Assembly (NCBI GenBank): GCA_039795895.1
Contig: JBDKKW010000006.1
Span: forward strand, 1-39,081
Source: JBBTSQ01 sp039795895
GTDB taxonomy: Bacteria; Patescibacteriota; Minisyncoccia; Phycocordibacterales; JBAYGS01
Direction: 5' to 3'
Length of the DNA: 39,081 bases
This document shows positions 33,761-39,081 of the stretch, one piece after another (positions within the stretch are counted from its first letter, which is position 1; each line of letters starts with the position of its first letter). The notes under the pieces are model-generated. The model was not told the origin of the DNA. It was given only the letters and a program-made list of their open reading frames with translations, and did not search any database. Position numbers and translations under genes: made by a program.

Positions 33761-35422
33761 TTATTTTTTCTTGCCCTTCCCGCGAGCAATCGAAGCCTTC
33801 ACGAAGGCAGTAAACAGCGGGTGCGGGTGAAGCGGACGTGCTTTGAGCTCGGGGTGGAATTGCGTGCCGAGGAAAAAGGGGTGCTTTGTGGTCGGAAGCT
33901 CTGCAATCTCACAGAGCGAGCCATCTGGAGAGGTACCCGAAAACACCAGCCCGGCTGAGGTAAGTGCTGAGACATACGCAGGATTGACCTCGTAGCGGTG
34001 TCGATGACGCTCTGAAATAATCTCCTGACCATAGGCCTTGTACGCAATCGTACCTTCCGTAAGTTTCGCCTTGTAGGCGCCGAGGCGCATCGAGGCGCCG
34101 TACTTCCCTTCTGCCAAAAGCCTCTTTTGGTCAGGCATAATGTCGATAACCACCTTCTCTGCATTTGGATTGATTTCAGCAGTGTTAGCATCAGTCCAGC
34201 CGAGTACATTTCGAGCGTATTCGATTACCAGAAGTTGCATACCGTAGCACAGGCCGAAATACGGAATATGGTGTGTACGAGCGTATTCAATCGCCTTGAG
34301 CTTACCCTCAATCCCCGACTCGCCAAATCCTCCAGGTACCAAAATACCATCAAACTTTTTGAGTTCATCAGCCTTACTTTTCTTGCCCTCAAACTCCTTA
34401 GCATTGATCCACGTCAAATTCGCTTTCACCCCAAGTGCGTATGCGGAATATTTGATCGCCTCGATCACCGACAGATACGCATCTGAAAGTACAAAGTCTC
34501 CGGTATCAAAATATTTTCCCACCACCGCGATATTCACTTCGCCAGAGGTATTTTTGGTCTTGTGTATAAAACTGCGCCATGGAGCCAAGCCGTCCTCTTT
34601 ATTCTTCACTTTGAGCTTTAATCGCTTAAGGACGATATTTGCCAACTTATCTTTTTCAAAATTAGTAGGTACATCGTAGACACTCTCGATATCGGGAGCA
34701 GAAATAACATGATCAGCAAAGACGTTGCACGAGACCGCGATTTTTTCTTTGCGCTTGTGATCAAGGGCGAGCTTACTTCGAGCAATCAAGATATCTGGCT
34801 GGACACCGTAGGAGTTGAGCTGACGAACTGCATTTTGGGTCGGGCGAGTCTTCATCTCACCGAGCGTGCTTGGTATCGGCAAGTAGCTGACCATAATAAA
34901 GAGTACATCGTTTGGATATTTGATTTTGAGAGTTCGCGCCGCTTCGATAAAAAGGATATTTTGGTAGTCTCCAATCGTACCTCCGATTTCGATAATAGAA
35001 ATATTGTTACCCTCACTATCAGCAGACTTTTCGATGCGACGGATGATTTCTCCAGTCACATGCGGAATCGCCTCCACACACTTACCCTTGTAGCCAAGGT
35101 TGCGCTCACGGTCGATGACATGCTTGTAGATCATCCCTGAGGTCATATAGTTATCATTCGTAAGGTCTGTCTCAAGGAAACGCTCATAGTTGCCCATATC
35201 TTGATCAGTCTCAAGACCTGAGTCGAGCACAAATACTTCACCGTGCTCGGTAGGATTCATCGTGCCGGCATCCACATTGAGATACGGGTCGATTTTGATT
35301 GGATTCACATTGAATCCTTTTGCCTGAAGCACTTTGCCGAGAGACGCCGTGGCGATACCCTTACCGACACCTGACATTACTCCACCGATTACGAAAATGT
35401 ATTTGTGATTTTTTTTGCGCAT
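33761..35422 (-). CDS. pyrG: CTP synthase
   Basis: The enzyme converts UTP to CTP using ATP and glutamine. The ATG at 35422 gives 553 residues; a TTG at 35434 would precede the predicted transcript start. The N-terminal amidoligase domain has GGVMSGVGKGIATASLG, KIDPYLNVDAGTMNPTEHGEVFVLDSG and IEIGGTIGD. The C-terminal class I glutaminase domain has the GGFGESG oxyanion segment, nucleophile Cys in FGLCYGMQ, and the His-Glu pair in GTQFHPELKARP. Length matches the family. Confidence 0.97.
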   Translation of the reverse strand: MRKKNHKYIFVIGGVMSGVGKGIATASLGKVLQAKGFNVNPIKIDPYLNVDAGTMNPTEHGEVFVLDSGLETDQDMGNYERFLETDLTNDNYMTSGMIYKHVIDRERNLGYKGKCVEAIPHVTGEIIRRIEKSADSEGNNISIIEIGGTIGDYQNILFIEAARTLKIKYPNDVLFIMVSYLPIPSTLGEMKTRPTQNAVRQLNSYGVQPDILIARSKLALDHKRKEKIAVSCNVFADHVISAPDIESVYDVPTNFEKDKLANIVLKRLKLKVKNKEDGLAPWRSFIHKTKNTSGEVNIAVVGKYFDTGDFVLSDAYLSVIEAIKYSAYALGVKANLTWINAKEFEGKKSKADELKKFDGILVPGGFGESGIEGKLKAIEYARTHHIPYFGLCYGMQLLVIEYARNVLGWTDANTAEINPNAEKVVIDIMPDQKRLLAEGKYGASMRLGAYKAKLTEGTIAYKAYGQEIISERHRHRYEVNPAYVSALTSAGLVFSGTSPDGSLCEIAELPTTKHPFFLGTQFHPELKARPLHPHPLFTAFVKASIARGKGKKK

Positions 35423-35433
35423 GGTTTTATTCA

Positions 35434-35462
35434 ATCATACTCGCGCAGATAAGCTTTGGCAA
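35434..35462 (-). promoter_or_regulatory. Sigma70-like promoter of pyrG with almost no leader
   Basis: On the minus strand TTGCCA (35457-35462) and TATGAT (35434-35439) are 17 bases apart. Eleven bases separate the -10 from the ATG at 35422, leaving about four untranslated bases. It supports the 35422 start over the upstream TTG. Confidence 0.6.
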
Positions 35463-35551
35463 AAGGTTTTTTAAGCGGGACATAGGTATCCCCACAATGC
35501 AAGCAGCCATCGCTTTTTCCAGAACCAGAAAAATTGCCCTAGATGCGCGAA

Positions 35552-35611
35552 GCCGGCGAGTACCGCGACCAAGACGTACAGAAGTACGTTGCGGAAGCGG
35601 GCGGAGCCGGC
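35552..35611. repeat. GC-rich nested stem-loop between ftsX and pyrG
   Basis: An inner ACGTAC-AGAA-GTACGT hairpin (35574-35589) is nested within CCGC/GCGG and outer GCCGGC blocks (35552-35557 and 35606-35611). The GC content is far above the flanks. It lies after the ftsX stop and before the pyrG promoter. A 40-codon plus-strand frame (35543-35665) crosses it but has no ribosome site and overlaps ftsX. It could be a mobile REP-like element or a terminator. Confidence 0.5.
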
Positions 35612-35642
35612 GACAAAGCAGATGGGGTGATTTTGCTGGTTA

Positions 35643-36566
35643 CTATACTTTTAGGTAGCGAGTGACGGCTAGAGCGCTTGAAATCGCCCCCAACACCACT
35701 CCCGTCCCCATAATAATCAGCAAGAATTGACCGAGATGAGCGAGGTAATAGCTAAACACATTGATACCCGAGAAGAAGTTGGCTGAAGCTGTGCCAAGAT
35801 AGCGGGTCAATGGGAAAAAGATACCGAGCGTCAGCACACTCGAAGCAAAGCCGTACAAAATTCCCGACACCACAAATGGTCCGCGAACATATTTATTACT
35901 CGCGCCCACCAATTTCATCACTGAAATTTCTTCTTTTGAAATATAGATGATAAGGCGGATGGTGTTGAAGGCAATGATCACCGAGATCAAGCAGAGGATA
36001 ATTGCCACTGCAAGCCCAATCTTCTCCGACCCATCAATCAATTTCGCTAGTCGATCGATCGCCACTTTGTTTTGATAATAATTCACCTTATCAATCCCCG
36101 ATGAGCCATCTGAAAGAGCGAGCTTACCTTTGAGAAACGTGGCAATGCCTTCGTATTCAGATGGATTTTTTGCTTTGATATTGAGAATAGCGCCGAGTGG
36201 GTTGTCGGGAAGCTCATCGAGTGCTTGCAAAGTAAGCTGATCATCGGTATGACGTTGCTTGAAATCAGCCAATGCTTGATCGCGAGATACATAGGTAACC
36301 TCAGAGACTTCAGGTAGCGTCTTCAGTGTCTTCTGGAGGGCCAAAATATCTCCCTCAGGTGCAGATGTTGTAAAGTAGACGTTCACATCTACTTTGTCTT
36401 TTATTTGATCAAGCGACCCTTGGAGAAGTGCACTTGAGAAGACCGTAACTCCAATCACAAATAAAGTGACCGACATCACGAGCACGGACGAAAGAGACAC
36501 AAAACCATTCCGCCAGAAATTGACAAACCCTGCTTTGCACACTCGTTTTATTTTGGTCCAGAGCAT
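35643..36566 (-). CDS. ftsX: Cell division protein FtsX
   Basis: The 307-residue protein has four membrane helices. Helix 1 (SLSSVLVMSVTLFVIGVTVF) is followed by an extracytoplasmic domain of about 130 residues with VDVNVYFTTSAPEGDI, VTYVSRDQALADF and PLGAILNIKAKNP. Then come three helices with the FtsX signature RLIIYISKEEISVMKLVGAS. FtsX with FtsE controls wall hydrolases at division. It follows ftsE after 31 bases, so the two form one unit. Confidence 0.95.
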   Translation of the reverse strand: MLWTKIKRVCKAGFVNFWRNGFVSLSSVLVMSVTLFVIGVTVFSSALLQGSLDQIKDKVDVNVYFTTSAPEGDILALQKTLKTLPEVSEVTYVSRDQALADFKQRHTDDQLTLQALDELPDNPLGAILNIKAKNPSEYEGIATFLKGKLALSDGSSGIDKVNYYQNKVAIDRLAKLIDGSEKIGLAVAIILCLISVIIAFNTIRLIIYISKEEISVMKLVGASNKYVRGPFVVSGILYGFASSVLTLGIFFPLTRYLGTASANFFSGINVFSYYLAHLGQFLLIIMGTGVVLGAISSALAVTRYLKV

Positions 36567-36597
36567 AATATTAGATGTTAGTAGTTAGAAAAGAAAA

Positions 36598-37278
36598 TTA
36601 CAACGCATAACGTCCTTCTTTATCATCCCTTACAACTTTGCCATTCTCAAGAGTAATCACGCGCTTTTTTAAAGAATCGATCACTCCTTTGTTATGCGTG
36701 GTCAAAATGACGGTCGTGCCCAAGTCATTAATCTTTTTCAAAATCTGGATAATTTCATGTGTATTGATTGGATCCAAATTCCCCGTCGGCTCATCGGCAA
36801 TAATCACATCAGGTTGATTCACAATCGCTCGAGCGATCGCCACACGCTGTTTTTCTCCACCAGAAAGCTCGTGAGGGAAACTCATCATCTTGTGACCCAA
36901 ATCAACCAAATGCAGTACATGAGGCACATCAGCTGCAATATCTTCATCACTCTTTCCCGCTGCCTCCATCGCAAACGCAATGTTTTCATACGCAGTCTTG
37001 TGCGGGAGGAGTCTGAAATCTTGGAAGATGGCTCCGATGCGACGACGTAAGAGGTTAATGTCTTTACGTTTGAGATGATGCACGTCAGTCGACTCGAAAA
37101 AGACAGTCCCTTCGGTCGGACTTTCCTCAGCCAAGATCATTTTAAGCAATGTTGTCTTGCCCGCGCCAGAGTGCCCCACTACCGACACAAATTCCTTTGG
37201 AGCGATAGAAAAAGTGACGCCTGAAAGAGCAACAGAGTTATCCGCGTATTTTTTAGATACTTTATCAAAATGAATCAT
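36598..37278 (-). CDS. ftsE: Cell division ATP-binding protein FtsE
   Basis: The 226-residue ABC ATPase shows Walker A GHSGAGKTT, Q-loop IFQDFRLL, signature LSGGEKQRVAIARA, Walker B VIIADEPTGNLD and the switch His in LTTHNKG. Start motif MIHFDKVSKKYADN and length match FtsE. It drives FtsX at the division site. The ATG lies six bases after an extended -10 box, so its message is probably leaderless. Confidence 0.95.
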   Translation of the reverse strand: MIHFDKVSKKYADNSVALSGVTFSIAPKEFVSVVGHSGAGKTTLLKMILAEESPTEGTVFFESTDVHHLKRKDINLLRRRIGAIFQDFRLLPHKTAYENIAFAMEAAGKSDEDIAADVPHVLHLVDLGHKMMSFPHELSGGEKQRVAIARAIVNQPDVIIADEPTGNLDPINTHEIIQILKKINDLGTTVILTTHNKGVIDSLKKRVITLENGKVVRDDKEGRYAL

Positions 37279-37284
37279 GGGTAT

Positions 37285-37293
37285 ATTCTAACA
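37285..37293 (-). promoter_or_regulatory. Extended -10 promoter of ftsEX, leaderless
   Basis: On the minus strand TGT-TAGAAT is followed by six bases and the ftsE ATG. A start site seven bases after the -10 would be the A of the ATG itself. Confidence 0.55.
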
Positions 37294-37320
37294 CACCCCA
37301 CACCGATACTGGAATACAGA

Positions 37321-37353
37321 TAAAAGAAAAACACGCTCCAGTCCGGAGCGTGT
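37321..37353 (-). terminator. Rho-independent terminator after the seven-helix membrane protein
   Basis: Arms 37331-37339 and 37345-37353 give a 9-bp GC-rich stem with a 5-base loop. On the minus strand TTTTTCTTTTA follows. It separates the 37370-37999 gene from ftsE. Confidence 0.85.
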
Positions 37354-37369
37354 GTGTTGAGAAACTGCA

Positions 37370-37999
37370 TCAGGTGGTGAGGTGCGATCGGCGTTCAGCG
37401 CGATACATCAACCATATAAGAATGGCGGTACCGAAGATGGTCCGACCAGCATAGATAGTCGCGAGATAATCGTGACTGACGATACCGGTGTAGAGGGCAG
37501 CAAATCCCGCAAACAGGATGCACCACCAGAGGAAGAGCGATTCACTGTTGCTTTTTGCGTGCCAGAGCTTTTCGGCGGTCACAAAGTATCCGATCAACAT
37601 CAAGACCTGCGTCAGAATGTTGGGAATAACCCCGGTGCCTTTAAAGCCCCATACGAGCACTGCCCAGATCATCACAATGACACCCGAGACGTATAGACAT
37701 CCTTTTTGGAAGCCACTGAAACTCACCCCCTTGCCGTGCTTGGAGTTGAGCCAGAGTGCGGCGACGAGAATTGATCCGACACTGACAATGCTGATTGCAT
37801 TGCATGCATTGTTCACCAGACTGTGTCCGGGAGTGGTCCAATAGGTGGCAAACGAAAGAGTCATTGTGCCACTCAAAACAATCCAGCTCGCCAAGACCGG
37901 TTTCACCTTGATCTCATTGAGCGCAAGGTAGAGGTACCAGACGGTGCCGACAATCACGAGGATTGTGGACACGAGAGCAGACAATTCACGAAGAGTCAC
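37370..37999 (-). CDS. Seven-helix membrane protein of unknown function
   Basis: The 209-residue protein uses a GTG start with a good ribosome site (AAAGGAA five to eight bases upstream). Seven hydrophobic segments are evenly spaced from LSALVSTILVIVGTVWYLYL to TIYAGRTIFGTAILIWLMY. A short cytoplasmic loop holds NSKHGKGVSFSGFQ. The layout suggests a PnuC- or SWEET-like small transporter, but no signature is certain. It is a single-gene unit with a consensus promoter, a structured leader and its own terminator. Confidence 0.75.
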   Translation of the reverse strand: MTLRELSALVSTILVIVGTVWYLYLALNEIKVKPVLASWIVLSGTMTLSFATYWTTPGHSLVNNACNAISIVSVGSILVAALWLNSKHGKGVSFSGFQKGCLYVSGVIVMIWAVLVWGFKGTGVIPNILTQVLMLIGYFVTAEKLWHAKSNSESLFLWWCILFAGFAALYTGIVSHDYLATIYAGRTIFGTAILIWLMYRAERRSHLTT

Positions 38000-38034
38000 A
38001 AAATTCCTTTCTTTTTTGTTTTCTGCGACACCTA

Positions 38035-38089
38035 AGTTGGTCGCATCTGTTAACCTCTAAAAAATCGGGGCTAAAAGATGCGATCAACT
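38035..38089 (-). promoter_or_regulatory. Structured 5' leader with a 14-bp stem
   Basis: Arms 38035-38048 and 38076-38089 pair over 14 positions with one G-T wobble. The 27-base loop holds a CCCC block and a T-run. It lies entirely between the predicted transcript start (near 38113) and the ribosome site of the 37370-37999 gene. It could be a cis-regulatory RNA or protein-binding site. No known riboswitch is recognised. Confidence 0.5.
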
Positions 38090-38119
38090 ACCTGAATATC
38101 AAAGAACTTCACTTAGTAT

Positions 38120-38149
38120 ATTATAGCATAATGAATACCTATATGTCAA
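38120..38149 (-). promoter_or_regulatory. Consensus sigma70 promoter of the seven-helix protein gene
   Basis: On the minus strand TTGACA (38144-38149) and TATAAT (38120-38125) are both perfect consensus with an 18-base spacer. The start near 38113 gives a leader of about 114 bases. This is the strongest promoter seen in the window. Confidence 0.8.
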
Positions 38150-38159
38150 ATAATTTCAG

Positions 38160-38201
38160 GCGTGTCAAAATAGCCCTCTACAGAGGGCTATTTTGACACG
38201 C
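38160..38201. terminator. 20-bp perfect stem-loop after prfB
   Basis: Arms 38160-38179 and 38182-38201 are fully complementary with only two bases between, so the inner pairs must open. It starts three bases after the prfB stop. No long T-run follows. It is similar in size to the palindrome at 31802-31844 but unrelated in sequence. Confidence 0.7.
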
Positions 38202-38204
38202 ACG

Positions 38205-39077
38205 CTATGACAATTTTTGTTCCGCTTCGACGAATAGATCGAGGTCCCCTTCAAATACTTTGTCTACCTGCGAGGTCTCCACATTGGTACGATGATCTTT
38301 AACCATCTTGTATGGGTGGGTTACGTACGAACGAATTTGGTTGCCCCAGTCGATTGAAGTGGTTTTGCTGATGTACATCCCCTTCTCTTTCGCAATACGT
38401 TCTTCTTCGCGAAGCTTGTAGAGTTTCGCCTTCAAAATCTGTAATCCTTTTTCTTTGTTTTGCCCCTGACTGCGTTCGGAAGTGACATGCACGGAAAGTT
38501 TGGTCGGCAAGTGTACGATACGCACAGCCGTCTCACGCTTGTTTACATTCTGCCCACCGGGGCCACCAGCCCGAGCAGTGGTCACTTCGAGCTCATCCTC
38601 AGGAATATCGAGCTCGTTTGTTTTTTCAAATTTCGGAATTACCTCCACCATTGAAAAAGAAGTGTGACGGAGTTGTTTGGCATTAAACGGCGAAATACGA
38701 ACCAGTCGATGCACTCCGGATTCATTTTTCAGTGTGCCATAGACATTCTTTCCTGAGATTTCGATAGTCACATTGCGGTAGCCTCCGTGGTCGTTGGTAT
38801 TTTCATGGATGGTGACATAACCCCAACCCTTACTCGCAATATATTTACGGTACATATTCAAAAGAATGGCTGAAAAATCTTCAGCGTCGTCGCCACCGGC
38901 GCCAGAGAAAATAGTCATAATGGCATCACCCTTGTCATACTTTCCCCCGCCTTCGATTTCGGTCTTGAGATCAGCGATGGCTTTGAGAGTGGCCTGCGCC
39001 CGATTTTTGTCAGCCCAAAAATCGGGCGCACTGAGCGCTAGTTCCAACTCTTCAAGTTTTTTCTTTTTCTCGTCCAT
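38205..39077 (-). CDS. prfB: Peptide chain release factor 2, short domain 1 (5' end probably outside window)
   Basis: The frame reads 290 residues from the ATG at 39077 and stays open to the right edge, so the true start may lie beyond. The peptide anticodon SPF (ISPFNAKQLRHTSF) marks it as RF2, which reads UAA and UGA. The catalytic GGQ is in ARAGGPGGQNVNK, and RSQGQNKEKGLQILKAKLY and IDWGNQIRSYV are typical. Between PDFWADKNRAQ and the ribosome-binding FSGAGGDDAEDF only about 30 residues remain, whereas E. coli RF2 has about 85, so most of the domain-1 helical bundle is absent. The residues at 39077 match those just after the frameshift site of E. coli prfB. Confidence 0.93.
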   Translation of the reverse strand: MDEKKKKLEELELALSAPDFWADKNRAQATLKAIADLKTEIEGGGKYDKGDAIMTIFSGAGGDDAEDFSAILLNMYRKYIASKGWGYVTIHENTNDHGGYRNVTIEISGKNVYGTLKNESGVHRLVRISPFNAKQLRHTSFSMVEVIPKFEKTNELDIPEDELEVTTARAGGPGGQNVNKRETAVRIVHLPTKLSVHVTSERSQGQNKEKGLQILKAKLYKLREEERIAKEKGMYISKTTSIDWGNQIRSYVTHPYKMVKDHRTNVETSQVDKVFEGDLDLFVEAEQKLS

Positions 39078-39081
39078 ACGC

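Noticed and set aside
1..39081. CRISPR array, insertion sequence or prophage genes
   Set aside because: No regularly spaced short repeats, transposase, integrase or phage structural genes were seen. The 457-bp repeats are coding modules of one gene.

Overview
The window looks like a chromosomal segment of a Candidate Phyla Radiation (Patescibacteria) bacterium, most likely of the Parcubacteria type. The reasons are a compact all-in-one type IV pilus operon, several very large secreted mosaic proteins that share one C-terminal peptidoglycan-binding module, truncated versions of housekeeping proteins (PilB without its N-terminal domain, RF2 with a short domain 1), and many promoters lying almost on top of start codons. 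TGA is used as a stop (for example at the end of the 14177-14605 gene), so the standard bacterial code applies rather than the Gracilibacteria code. Nearly all genes are on the minus strand; the exceptions are 14177-14605 and the block 31852-33484. Species cannot be named from sequence alone.

Layout, in coordinate order. 1-10329 (minus; transcribed from 10329 downward) is a pilus operon: PilB-type ATPase, PilC platform protein, a GspH/FimU-like pseudopilin, a PilV-like pilin fused to a beta-propeller, a PilW-like pilin, and a giant PilX-like protein with a von Willebrand A domain that runs off the left edge. 10368-13977 holds a sedolisin-type secreted protease, an Ig/HYR-domain protein with a peptidoglycan-binding C-terminus, and a small secreted protein. 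14177-14605 is a lone plus-strand zinc-ribbon protein. 14652-20038 holds DoxX, a Memo-CapA fusion, a DUF3160 protein and a DUF2231 membrane protein. 20158-25899 carries a DrrAB-type ABC exporter, a GIY-YIG protein, a small P-loop kinase-like protein, a LamG/FN3 surface protein, 3-methyladenine glycosylase I and a DUF1761 protein. 25966-31404 is a single 1812-residue surface protein with PA14, parallel beta-helix, LamG and peptidoglycan-binding parts.

31405-33484 is the oddest stretch: a decayed VOC-family gene, a perfect 20-bp palindrome, a tRNA-Gln(CTG), and directly abutting the tRNA a plus-strand, AT-rich pair of genes (a frameshifted HEPN-like protein and a three-helix membrane protein), followed by a THEP1-type NTPase of ordinary composition. 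This resembles a small island inserted at a tRNA 3' end. 33496-39077 returns to core genes on the minus strand: an ASCH-domain protein, CTP synthase (pyrG), ftsX, ftsE, a seven-helix membrane protein with a structured leader, and release factor 2 (prfB).

How the parts fit: the left third is devoted to building and displaying pili and cell-wall-attached adhesin-like proteins, as expected for an episymbiotic or surface-attached cell; the DrrAB-type exporter and cell-wall proteins fit the same surface theme. Genes at the head of transcription units often have an extended -10 box (TGn-TATAAT-like) 6-9 bases before the ATG, implying leaderless messages, while some later or regulated genes have a Shine-Dalgarno site.
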